Shown here: piece after piece, positions 7,982 to 15,327 of the stretch | Numbering within the stretch: the first letter of the stretch is position 1 | Layout: the number at the start of each line of letters is the position of its first letter | Assembly: GCA_001303415.1 (NCBI GenBank) | Contig: LJTN01000016.1 | Span: 1-46,256 of the forward strand | Reading direction: 5' to 3' | DNA length: 46,256 bases | Source: Myxococcales bacterium SG8_38 | Lineage (GTDB): Bacteria > Myxococcota_A > Polyangia > Polyangiales > Houyiibacteriaceae | Program-made: the position numbers and the translations under genes | The notes under the pieces: generated by a model | Database searches by the model: none | Seen by the model: the letters and a program-made list of their open reading frames with translations, nothing else | Told to the model about the DNA's origin: nothing

Positions 7982-9276
7982 TCGAGCAGGTACACCTGGG
8001 TGGGCGGCAAGCCGAGATCGGGCGCGATCGTGGTGGAGCCGACCTGAATCAGCTCTTCCTGGTCCACTGCGAGCTCGATGACCGCGTTGGCTGCCGCGTC
8101 GGGTACGAAGACCATCTCGCTTTCGGGATCATAGGCAGAAAGACCAATCACGAAGGAGCCGGTCGCTTGGTAGACGGGCTCTTGACTGCCAGTGGTGAGA
8201 TCGATCGTGTAGAGCGTATCGACCGTGGACGCGAAGTCGCCACTGGCCACCCCGAGCACGCGCTCCTCGGCGAGGGCGATCACACCGCCCACGGCAATCG
8301 CCGCCTCGGGATGGTCAGCGACCCGCCAGAGCCGCTCGATCTCCACGCTCTGCTCGGCGGCGTCGAGCAGGGCAATGCCCGCAGATTGACGAATCTGCGC
8401 TTCATCCCCGAAGGGTTGCGAGAACCCGGCGCAGCTGACCACCACCTTGGTGGGCGCGCTCGGCACCGCTCCCAAGTTTCCACAGTTCTTCAGCCCTGGG
8501 ATCTCGATTCCCTCGACCGATTCGTTTTCGAGATCCACTACAGCGACCATTCCGGGCCCGGCGGCATCGAAGCTCGCGCTGATGCGATCGAGGCCCACCA
8601 AGATTCGCGAGCCGATCAACCTGCCGCGGCTCGGGCGCGCGAAAACCTCGACTTCGACGGGACCTGCCTCGCTCATCACCTCGGCCGTGGTGTTGAGTGG
8701 GGAGAGATCGATTCGGCTTCCGGTGGCAATCATCTCGGTAGGGTCGACCTCGAAGAGGTCGTTACCCTGATTCTGAGGTGGAGCGGCCGGATCGAGATTC
8801 GGCTCGTAGCGTGGAACCCAGGCGCTGTCTGGGCTCACGTAGATGAAGTCCTGCGGGTTCGACGAAAAGCCCGTGCCACCAGCCTCCCCCTGGGTTCGAG
8901 CTTGCCCGCTCAGATCCCCACTCGGCACGAGGAAGCGCGTGACCACGTCCGTGAAGAATCGATCGATCACCGTCAGCGTTCCATCGCCGGCCTGACGGGT
9001 CGGCAACACGACGTCACCTGAAAGCGTAGCCACGAGCCCCGGATAGGTGGTGCCCGAGTTGACCCAACTCTCGTGCAAGACCTGGAAGCTCTCGTCGAGC
9101 ACCGCGATGGAAGAGCTGGTGAAGTCGGTGCTTACGACCGCATAGCGCGGGACGGCGTCGAGCCGATCCAAGGCAGGTGTGCCGCTTCCCGAGCCGTCGG
9201 ACTGTTCGCTCTCAGCGCAGCCTGATCCAGCGAGCAGAACGCCGATGAGAAAGATGAAGATTCGTCCCCGTTCCAT
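7978..9276 (-). CDS. Cobalamin-riboswitch-controlled lipoprotein, predicted beta-propeller (BtuG-like candidate)
   Basis: The 432-residue protein starts with a lipoprotein signal (FLIGVLLAGSGC), so it should be lipid-anchored. After a Ser/Gly linker the chain shows about seven recurrent beta-rich units of similar shape. Examples are AVVSTDFTSSSIAVLDESF, GMVAVVDLENESVEG, GIALLDAAEQSVEIE, DTLYTIDLTTGSQEPV and MVFVPDAAANAVIELAV. That suggests a WD40/YVTN-style propeller. A strong ribosome-binding site (GGAGGAAGAAC before ATG) and a cobalamin riboswitch lie upstream, and the TonB receptor gene is next. In Bacteroides, BtuG is a propeller lipoprotein that captures B12 for BtuB; a similar role here is inference from fold and context. 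It could instead be a general surface propeller recruited to the regulon. Confidence 0.8.
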   Translation of the reverse strand: MERGRIFIFLIGVLLAGSGCAESEQSDGSGSGTPALDRLDAVPRYAVVSTDFTSSSIAVLDESFQVLHESWVNSGTTYPGLVATLSGDVVLPTRQAGDGTLTVIDRFFTDVVTRFLVPSGDLSGQARTQGEAGGTGFSSNPQDFIYVSPDSAWVPRYEPNLDPAAPPQNQGNDLFEVDPTEMIATGSRIDLSPLNTTAEVMSEAGPVEVEVFARPSRGRLIGSRILVGLDRISASFDAAGPGMVAVVDLENESVEGIEIPGLKNCGNLGAVPSAPTKVVVSCAGFSQPFGDEAQIRQSAGIALLDAAEQSVEIERLWRVADHPEAAIAVGGVIALAEERVLGVASGDFASTVDTLYTIDLTTGSQEPVYQATGSFVIGLSAYDPESEMVFVPDAAANAVIELAVDQEELIQVGSTTIAPDLGLPPTQVYLLD

Positions 9277-9353
9277 GTTCTTCCTCCAGCCGCGGCGGCG
9301 GAGGGTCGGAAACGAGACGCGTCCAGCATTGCAACGAGACCCATCAACCTACC

Positions 9354-9369
9354 CGCCATCCCCGAGGCG
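9354..9369 (-). promoter_or_regulatory. Hairpin downstream of riboswitch 1 (expression-platform candidate)
   Basis: Read on the minus strand this is CGCC-TCGGGGAT-GGCG, a four-pair stem with an eight-base loop, about 19 bases after the end of the aptamer and 78 bases before the lipoprotein start. The same loop sits at the equivalent place after riboswitch 2, with different but still pairing stem bases. It may be the regulatory stem whose loop kisses the aptamer, as in many cobalamin riboswitches; that assignment is inference. Confidence 0.5.
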
Positions 9370-9387
9370 ATTCGAGTGGGCTTGCTA

Positions 9388-9530
9388 GGTAGGTCTCCGG
9401 GCTCGTGACCCTAGGCTCTGCCGCCTTCCCAGGCTTTTCCTCGCCCAGTGGCATCGTGGCAGCGCATTCGGTCACATACCGTGGCGGGTCCGCGTCGGCC
9501 TTGCACCGACTTCCCCGTTTGACCGGCGGT
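9388..9530 (-). promoter_or_regulatory. Cobalamin riboswitch 1
   Basis: On the minus strand the conserved cobalamin-aptamer segments appear in order. These are GGTCAAACGGGGAA with GTCGGTG, then GCGGACCCGCCAC, then the GCCACTG core, then GCCTGGGAAGG, and finally the B12-box-like GAGCCCGGAGACCTACC. It lies between the stop of btuB and the lipoprotein gene, so it should repress the lipoprotein when adenosyl- or other cobalamins bind. Boundaries are approximate. A TTGACT hexamer just after the btuB stop could be part of a separate promoter. Confidence 0.9.
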
Positions 9531-9554
9531 TGTCTCTCCGTCGATCTATCTCCA

Positions 9555-9573
9555 ACGGCTCGGAGCGAGCCGT
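9555..9573 (-). repeat. Perfect inverted repeat between btuB and riboswitch 1
   Basis: The arms ACGGCTCG and CGAGCCGT pair perfectly over eight bases around a three-base loop. It sits just upstream of the aptamer and about 50 bases after the btuB stop. It has no following T-run, so it may be an mRNA 3'-end or boundary stem rather than a classic terminator. Confidence 0.45.
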
Positions 9574-9624
9574 CTTCGACCTCGCAAGAATGCCGAACCT
9601 ACGCTCGGCCATCTCAAAGTCAAG

Positions 9625-11661
9625 CTACCACTCGTGGCGGTAGCTCAGGCGACCCGTGTAACGGCGTCCCGGCAGCGGAAAGCCGAGAAGATCCTGCCCG
9701 CGAGCATCGAGTAGATCATCGACTCGAAAGCTCAGGCCAAGGCGGGCCTCGAAGAGATCGACGCCTGCGCCGATCGCAAGGACGGTGCGCGCCGGGAGCA
9801 CCACCAGGTTGGCGGGGTCGCTAAAGCTCTTCCCGACGTATGCAATTTGGAAGAAGCCCATCGCGTCCGAAAGCCACTTCGACAGAGAGCCCGAGTGGGC
9901 CTCGGGCTGCGCAAACGCAACCCACTCAGGCTGCCCTGGCAACCTTCGTTCACGCGCCTCGTCGTCTGCCCGGGTCCAAGTCGTCTCCGCTTGAAGGACG
10001 AAGTGGTCCGTGATCGATCCGCGAAGCTCGATCTCGACACCTCGAATCCGCGCCGACCCGATATTCTCGAAGATCAGGGTGCCCTGGGGAAGGGGGCGGG
10101 GGCGGATCGCATCGTCGAGATGGGTCAGGAACGCCCCCACCGAGGCGTATCCGCTGAGCACGCCGGCTCGACCTCGTGCGGTGACGCCTCCGTCGTATGA
10201 CATCGACTGTTCCGGCACGAGCGTGGTGTTGGAGACGACGGTCGATCGGTTGCCGAAGAGCTGCAAGAGCGATGGAAGCTTGTAGCCGCTGCTGATCGAG
10301 GCCCGAAGGGAAAGCCATTCGAGCGGCGCGATGGCGCCTGCCGCCCGATACGTTGGAAGAAAATCCGACGAACGGGTTTGCGCCGATGCGGACGCTCGAG
10401 CCTCATCGATCGCGGCGCGGGTCCAGGCGAAACGAATGCTCGGACGGAGCTCCATCGAGACCTTGCCCGCCTGCCCGAAGAAGCGCGTCTCCAAGGTGCC
10501 AGCGACCGAGATGCGATCCGAGGCGGGGAGCACGATGGCAGCCGACTCGCTGCTGGGCTCGAACGCCTGATAACGCGCCGATGCGATCGAGGTGACCTCG
10601 AGCCAGGGCATCACCTCGACCGACGCGGCGGCTCGCCCGAAGACCGCGTGGGTTCTGTCATCGGCTTCCCGGGGACCCCCGCTTCCAATCTCGCCTAGCG
10701 TATCGTCGAAGCGATTTCTCCCGTAGTCGTAGTTGGCGGCGACCTGAAGCCGATACGGGTGCGCGCCTCGCTTCTCCTGAAGCCACGACGCCGTGCCGAT
10801 CAGGCGAGTCATTTTCGTCCGCGCCTGCGTTGCGGGGCTCGATCCCGGCCCGGGCTCGCCGCGATCCCGCCCTAGACCTAGAAAAACCAAATCGAGATGG
10901 CTGGTCTTGCTCGTCTTCGCCACCAGATTCGCAAAGCCAAACCCTTCGAGGAAGTCCGCATTCTGGCGCGATCGTTCGACGTCATCCGTCGGGTCGAAGC
11001 GGGTGCCGTTGTCGTCGAGGTAGGGATAGTCATTGCGAGACCCGGCAGCGCCTGCGGTTCCGAAAAGCTGAACCTTCTTTGCCGAGGCCGCGCCGAAGAG
11101 ATTGGCCCGCCAAGTGCCGAAGCTGCCCGCCGTGGCACGCCCGCCGATCTCGTTTTGCTCGTAGCGCCGCGGAAGCAGCCGAAGAACGCCTCCCACGGCC
11201 CCATCGTTGAGCCAAGCCGGTGCTCCGCCCCGGTAGACCTCGAACCCTTCGAGCGCTTCGAGCGGCACGAGGCTCAAGTCGAAGGGTCCGGTGTCGGGGC
11301 TGCTGATGGGAATGTCTCCCAGCATGACGTTGATCTGATCACAGCTCACGCCGCGAAGACGAAGGCAAAACGGCGTACCCGGTCCCCCCAAGACCACGAC
11401 GCGCGTCCCGGCTGACTCCAGCAATAGCTGCTCGGTCGTCTGCGCAACCAGGCGATCACGGACCAGCACCTCGCTACCGGCCGCCGTCGGATCGAGCGGG
11501 TTGGTTGCTGGAATCGGTCGCTCGATGCGAGCCGTTTCTCCAAACTGCGCGAAGGCCGGCGCCGCCGTCGCCACCATGGCCGAAACGGTCGAGACCACGA
11601 GCAAGCTGCAACGGAAGGACTGCCCCCGTCGCTCGATCCGCTGCTGCCCGATGTCTTCCAA
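9625..11661 (-). CDS. btuB: TonB-dependent cobalamin receptor, BtuB-like
   Basis: The 678-residue protein has a signal peptide (SLLVVSTVSAMVATAAPAFA-QF), then a plug domain with the EQLLLESAGTRVVVLGG and LRLRGVSCDQINVMLGDIPI segments and the VYRGGAPAWLNDGAVGGVLRL block. A long beta-barrel follows and ends in RLSYRHEW, an aromatic C terminus as expected for barrel assembly. A TonB box is plausible near the mature N terminus but not certain. Upstream in frame there is a stop and no ATG or GTG, so a TTG at 11661 behind AGGAA is the likely start. Control by cobalamin riboswitch 2 makes B12 (or a corrinoid) the probable substrate. Function is inferred from fold, riboswitch and the adjacent btuCDF. 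Confidence 0.88.
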   Translation of the reverse strand: MEDIGQQRIERRGQSFRCSLLVVSTVSAMVATAAPAFAQFGETARIERPIPATNPLDPTAAGSEVLVRDRLVAQTTEQLLLESAGTRVVVLGGPGTPFCLRLRGVSCDQINVMLGDIPISSPDTGPFDLSLVPLEALEGFEVYRGGAPAWLNDGAVGGVLRLLPRRYEQNEIGGRATAGSFGTWRANLFGAASAKKVQLFGTAGAAGSRNDYPYLDDNGTRFDPTDDVERSRQNADFLEGFGFANLVAKTSKTSHLDLVFLGLGRDRGEPGPGSSPATQARTKMTRLIGTASWLQEKRGAHPYRLQVAANYDYGRNRFDDTLGEIGSGGPREADDRTHAVFGRAAASVEVMPWLEVTSIASARYQAFEPSSESAAIVLPASDRISVAGTLETRFFGQAGKVSMELRPSIRFAWTRAAIDEARASASAQTRSSDFLPTYRAAGAIAPLEWLSLRASISSGYKLPSLLQLFGNRSTVVSNTTLVPEQSMSYDGGVTARGRAGVLSGYASVGAFLTHLDDAIRPRPLPQGTLIFENIGSARIRGVEIELRGSITDHFVLQAETTWTRADDEARERRLPGQPEWVAFAQPEAHSGSLSKWLSDAMGFFQIAYVGKSFSDPANLVVLPARTVLAIGAGVDLFEARLGLSFRVDDLLDARGQDLLGFPLPGRRYTGRLSYRHEW

Positions 11662-11721
11662 TTCCGGTTCCTGGTTCAGGAACGGCCGTTCGAGCGGAAG
11701 AGGAATTCCGACGCGCGACTC

Positions 11722-11739
11722 TCACCATCCCCGAGGTGA
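11722..11739 (-). promoter_or_regulatory. Hairpin downstream of riboswitch 2 (expression-platform candidate)
   Basis: On the minus strand the sequence is TCACC-TCGGGGAT-GGTGA, a five-pair stem with the same eight-base loop as the hairpin at 9354-9369. It follows the aptamer by about 13 bases and precedes the btuB start by about 60. The stems differ in sequence yet both pair, which supports a real RNA structure. Confidence 0.5.
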
Positions 11740-11751
11740 TCGACACTGTTC

Positions 11752-11900
11752 GCAGGTTTCCGGGCTCGTGACCCCAGGCTCTGTCACCTTCCCAGGCCTC
11801 ATGGCCCAGTGGCACAACGACAGCGCATTCAGTCACATACCGTGGCGGGTCCGCGCCGGCCTCTCACCGGCTTCCCTGCTTGGGCCGACGATGACCGATC
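11752..11900 (-). promoter_or_regulatory. Cobalamin riboswitch 2
   Basis: The minus strand shows the aptamer landmarks in order: CAGGGAAGCCGGTG, GCGCGGACCCGCCAC, GCCACTGG, GCCTGGGAAGG and the terminal GAGCCCGGAAACCTGC. It lies directly upstream of the btuB-like gene, and its 5' end is about 70 bases from the divergent btuC start. Sequence identity with riboswitch 1 is high in the core and lower outside it, consistent with duplication followed by divergence. Confidence 0.92.
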
Positions 11901-11967
11901 GCCCCCGCATGGTCAATCATCGGACTCGCGCATCGATCGAGCGGAAGGCGCATGGTAAGGACGCGCG

Positions 11968-12942
11968 GTGCGGCTCTATCTGCTGCTTTTCTTGCTCTTG
12001 CTGGTGGCTGGAGTGCTGGCTGTGCTCGTCGGCTCTGGCGACCTGAGCAATCCCGAGCTGCGCGACACGTTTCTGAAGCTTCGCGGCTACCGGCTTGCCG
12101 CGGCCTTCCTGGCGGGCGCGGCGTTGGCCGTGGGCGGTGTGGTGGTGCAAGGGCTGTTCCGCAATCCGCTGGCCAGCCCTTCCGTGCTCGGAACGACGGC
12201 GGGGGCGAGCTTCGGCGGGCAAGTTGCCTTGTTCTCTTACGGCATTGCCGGCCTCGGCGGCGGGCTCGTGGTTCCGGAGATGATCGTACCGTTCGGCTGC
12301 TTTGTTGGGGCCTTGGGAGCGCTGGCGATCCTTCTTCTTTTCGTCCGCGTCACGCAGGACTTGCTGGCTCTCTTGCTCACCGGCTTCGTTCTGAGCGCCC
12401 TGTTCTTGAGCTTGAGCGGATTGCTGACCAGCATCGCGCAGGAGACCTGGGAGCTTGGCCGGGCGATCGTGTCGTTCTCGCTCGGATCGGTGAGTGGAAC
12501 CGGCCCGCGTCAACTCTCGTTTGCGTTGCCTCTGGTCGCTTCGGCTCTGGTCGCGTGCTGGTTCTGGGGGCGCCCGTTGGATCTTCTCTTGAGTGGTGAA
12601 GAAGAGGCGATGTCCATGGGCGCGAACGTGGACGCAGTGCGCTGGTGGTCCGCGGTATGGGTGAGCGTGCTCGTGGCGAGCGCGGTCTCCCTCGGCGGGA
12701 ACGTGGGTTTCGTCGGCCTGGTGGTTCCGCACATGCTTCGCCCTTTCGCCGGAACCAAGCACCAAAGGCTCATTCCGGCCGCAGCATTGGCGGGCGGCAT
12801 CTTCCTCGTCTCCTGCGACGTGCTCGCCCGGTTGATCCCATCGAGAAGCGAGATTCCGTTGGGCGTGGTCACCGGCTTGATCGGCGCGCCGTTGTTCTTG
12901 TTGTTGTTGATCAAGTTGCGACGGGAGCACGCGTATGCGTGA
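11968..12942 (+). CDS. btuC: Cobalamin/iron-type ABC transporter permease, BtuC-like
   Basis: The 324-residue protein belongs to the FecCD/BtuC permease family. It is hydrophobic throughout with about nine to ten membrane segments and has the family landmarks: GYRLAAAFLAGAALAVGGVVVQGLFRNPLASPSVLGTT near the N terminus and NVGFVGLVVPHMLRP in the coupling-helix region. The start is a GTG behind AAGGA. It overlaps btuD by eight bases and opens a btuCDF operon that diverges from the riboswitch-controlled receptor. The family also moves haem and siderophores; a B12 substrate is assigned from the neighbouring cobalamin riboswitches. Confidence 0.9.
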   Translation: MRLYLLLFLLLLVAGVLAVLVGSGDLSNPELRDTFLKLRGYRLAAAFLAGAALAVGGVVVQGLFRNPLASPSVLGTTAGASFGGQVALFSYGIAGLGGGLVVPEMIVPFGCFVGALGALAILLLFVRVTQDLLALLLTGFVLSALFLSLSGLLTSIAQETWELGRAIVSFSLGSVSGTGPRQLSFALPLVASALVACWFWGRPLDLLLSGEEEAMSMGANVDAVRWWSAVWVSVLVASAVSLGGNVGFVGLVVPHMLRPFAGTKHQRLIPAAALAGGIFLVSCDVLARLIPSRSEIPLGVVTGLIGAPLFLLLLIKLRREHAYA

Positions 12943-13726
12943 TGGCAACGTCCAAATGGCGCTTCGCGCACGGGGTGTGACCGTGTCGCTGGGCGGACGC
13001 AAGGTCCTTTGGGACGTCGACGTCGAAGCGAATCCCGGAGAGGTTCTCGCGTTGCTCGGGCCCAACGGCGCAGGCAAGAGCACGCTCCTGAAGGCGTTGG
13101 CCGGGCTTCTTCCTTACGAAGGCACGGTCGAGATCGGCGGCGTCGAGGTGGCGCCGCTTCCACCGCGCAAGAGAGCCAAACGAGCTTCCTACGTGCCGCA
13201 AAGAAGCCTGCTCCGTTCGGCCCTCTCGGTCGGAGAGGTGGTGGCGCTCGGACGCTATGTCCATGGCGCGGGTTTTGGCGGGATGTCGAAGGCGGACAGG
13301 GACGCAATCGACCACGCGTTGGCGACCGCGCACGCCGATGTGCTTCGGGACCGGATATTCACTCGACTCTCCGTCGGCGAGCAACAGCGGGTCTTGCTGG
13401 CTCGCGCCCTCGCGTCAGATGCGCCCGTCTTGCTCATGGACGAGCCGACTGCCGCGCTCGACGTGGGCGAGAGGCTCTCCGTGCTGCGCTTGATTCGTAC
13501 GCTTGCCGCGCGCAAGCATACCATCGTGGTCGTGCTGCACGATCTGGCCGACGCGCGTTCGACCACCGACCGCGCGCTTCTTCTGAAAGACGGTCGTGTG
13601 GTGGAGAAAGGCGACACGCAGGACGTCGTCGCGCCAGAGCCGATCCGCGCGGCCTATGGGGTCCGGCTCATCGAAAATGCGCGCATCGGATTCGAGCCGG
13701 ATACGGAGACGGTCCAAGCGGAGTGA
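12935..13726 (+). CDS. btuD: ABC transporter ATPase, BtuD-like
   Basis: This 263-residue ATPase powers the importer. It has the Walker A motif GPNGAGKST, the signature LSVGEQQRV, Walker B VLLMDEPT and the switch histidine in VVLHDLADA. It is closest in layout to FecE/BtuD/HmuV subunits that pair with FecCD permeases. The start codon lies inside the end of btuC, and btuF begins one base after its stop, indicating translational coupling. Confidence 0.92.
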   Translation: MRDGNVQMALRARGVTVSLGGRKVLWDVDVEANPGEVLALLGPNGAGKSTLLKALAGLLPYEGTVEIGGVEVAPLPPRKRAKRASYVPQRSLLRSALSVGEVVALGRYVHGAGFGGMSKADRDAIDHALATAHADVLRDRIFTRLSVGEQQRVLLARALASDAPVLLMDEPTAALDVGERLSVLRLIRTLAARKHTIVVVLHDLADARSTTDRALLLKDGRVVEKGDTQDVVAPEPIRAAYGVRLIENARIGFEPDTETVQAE

Positions 13727-13727
13727 G

Positions 13728-14648
13728 ATGCGGGGTACTTTCGGACTGAACGCGCTTCTATTGTCGACCGCGCTGCTCACCGGAGCGCTGCTCACGGCCG
13801 TCGTTTCACGGAGCGAGGCGGTGACGGGCACTGCAGTCCGTTCGACCGTCGAAGATGCGACGGGCGCGCGCATTCCCATCCGGCAGTACGCGAGAATCGT
13901 GAGCACCAGCATCGTCGCCGATCAGGTGCTGGTCGAGCTGATCGAGCCCGACCGGTTGGTCGCGGTGAGCAGGCACACGCTTCGCGCGCGGCCGTCGACG
14001 ACGTATGATGACAAGATCGGGGTCGAACGCGCCCGCGACATCGAAACGATCATCGAGCTTCGACCCGACATCGTCTTCGTCAACAGCTTCGTCGATCGTC
14101 GCCACGTAGCGCGCCTGAAGGATGCGGGCCTCAAGGTCTTCGATTTGGGCGAGATGCGCGGTCTTGAGACCTTGATCCGGAACATCCGCCAGTTGGCAGC
14201 GGTGCTCGGGGTGCCGGAACGGGGGGAAAAGCTAATCGAGGAGGTCGAACGGGAGCTCGGCGAAATCGCGGCCAGCCTCGGCGAAACCGAACGGGCGCGC
14301 GCCCTCTACGTGGGCATGCACGGCGATCGATTGTACGGAGGCACCACCGAAACCAGCTTCCACGACGTGCTCGTCGCCGCCGGCCTAGTCGACGTCGCAG
14401 CGGAGGCAGGCTTCGAGGGCTGGCCCGCATACACCAACGAGCAGCTGCTGAGCCTCGACCCGCCCTGGATCATCACCAACCCGGGAACGGAAGAGACGTT
14501 GTGCAGGCACCCCGGCCTCGGCGCGTTGTCTGCATGCCGCAACGGGCAGATCCGGAGCATCGAAACGAACTTGTTGACCGACCCGGGGCTTCGAATGGTG
14601 GAAGCGGCCCGCGCGGTGCACGCAGAGGTCTACGGCGAAGACCGCTAG
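13728..14648 (+). CDS. btuF: Periplasmic cobalamin-binding protein, BtuF-like
   Basis: The 306-residue protein is a helical-backbone periplasmic binding protein of the FhuD/BtuF type. The N terminus is a hydrophobic export signal (LNALLLSTALLTGALLTAVV) without a lipobox, so it is either cleaved or a membrane anchor. The domain begins at RIVSTSIVADQVLVELIEPDRLVAVS and includes IELRPDIVFVNSF and TNEQLLSLDPPWIITN. I use the ATG at 13728, one base after the btuD stop. It should deliver substrate captured behind the outer-membrane receptor to BtuCD. Its stop is seven bases from the convergent thrH-like gene. Confidence 0.87.
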   Translation: MRGTFGLNALLLSTALLTGALLTAVVSRSEAVTGTAVRSTVEDATGARIPIRQYARIVSTSIVADQVLVELIEPDRLVAVSRHTLRARPSTTYDDKIGVERARDIETIIELRPDIVFVNSFVDRRHVARLKDAGLKVFDLGEMRGLETLIRNIRQLAAVLGVPERGEKLIEEVERELGEIAASLGETERARALYVGMHGDRLYGGTTETSFHDVLVAAGLVDVAAEAGFEGWPAYTNEQLLSLDPPWIITNPGTEETLCRHPGLGALSACRNGQIRSIETNLLTDPGLRMVEAARAVHAEVYGEDR

Positions 14649-14654
14649 TGTACG

Positions 14655-15254
14655 CTAGCCCAGAAGGGCAGGCAGGAGCTCGTCGTAGGCCTCGGTCCGC
14701 TGGAACTGCGGGAACTCTTCGGCCACGTTGTCCGGACAACGGAACAGGATGCCGCGGTCCGCCTCGATGAGCATCGTCGTGTCGTTGTAGCTGTCGCCCG
14801 CCGCATGAACGCGAAAGCCGATGTCTCTCAGCGCTCCCACCGCTCTGCGCTTTCCATCTGGAATTCTGAGCTGGTAATCGACGACGCGATCGTCGTCGTC
14901 GGTCACGAGCTGATGGCAGAACAAGGTGGGCTGTCCGAGCTGCCGCATGAATGGCGCCGCGAACTGATAGAACGTATCGCTCAAGATCACCACCTGCGTC
15001 CGATCGCGAAGCGTATCGAGAAAATCTCGCGCCCCGGGAAGAGGCTCCATCGAGCTGATCACGTCCTGGATGTCGCCGAGCTTGAATCCGTGGGCGTCCA
15101 AAATCTCGAGCCGTCCCCGCATGAGCTTGTCGTAGTCGGGCTCGTCACGGGTGGTCCGCCGTAGCGCCTCGATTCCAGTCTTTTCGGCGAACGCGATCCA
15201 CACCTCGGGGATGAGAACGCCTTCGAGATCCAGGCAAACGATGAGCGGAGCCAT
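14655..15254 (-). CDS. thrH: ThrH-type phosphoserine / homoserine phosphotransferase (HAD family)
   Basis: The 199-residue protein matches ThrH, a HAD-family enzyme that removes phosphate from phosphoserine and can pass it to homoserine. Motif I is CLDLEGVL, in which the DLEG form is typical of Thr[12 protein letters not shown] is motif II and [13 protein letters not shown] is motif IV. I chose the ATG at 15254, because translation upstream of it is Arg/Pro-rich and unrelated. It converges on btuF and has no partner gene. A link to cobalamin metabolism through threonine is possible but unsupported here. Confidence 0.88.
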   Translation of the reverse strand: MAPLIVCLDLEGVLIPEVWIAFAEKTGIEALRRTTRDEPDYDKLMRGRLEILDAHGFKLGDIQDVISSMEPLPGARDFLDTLRDRTQVVILSDTFYQFAAPFMRQLGQPTLFCHQLVTDDDDRVVDYQLRIPDGKRRAVGALRDIGFRVHAAGDSYNDTTMLIEADRGILFRCPDNVAEEFPQFQRTEAYDELLPALLG

Positions 15255-15327
15255 GGGTCTGACTGGTACCCGATTTTCACAACCAGGCAACTCGCATTGC
15301 CCCGGGCGGCGGCTATAGTTCCGCCCG

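Noticed and set aside
7405..9021. 538-codon open frame on the plus strand through rfbD and the lipoprotein gene
   Set aside because: It is the shadow of two genes with domain evidence and has the Arg-rich composition of a non-coding frame.
12911..13912. Minus-strand open frames opposite btuD and btuF
   Set aside because: They lie antisense to Walker A, signature and Walker B motifs and have no start signal.
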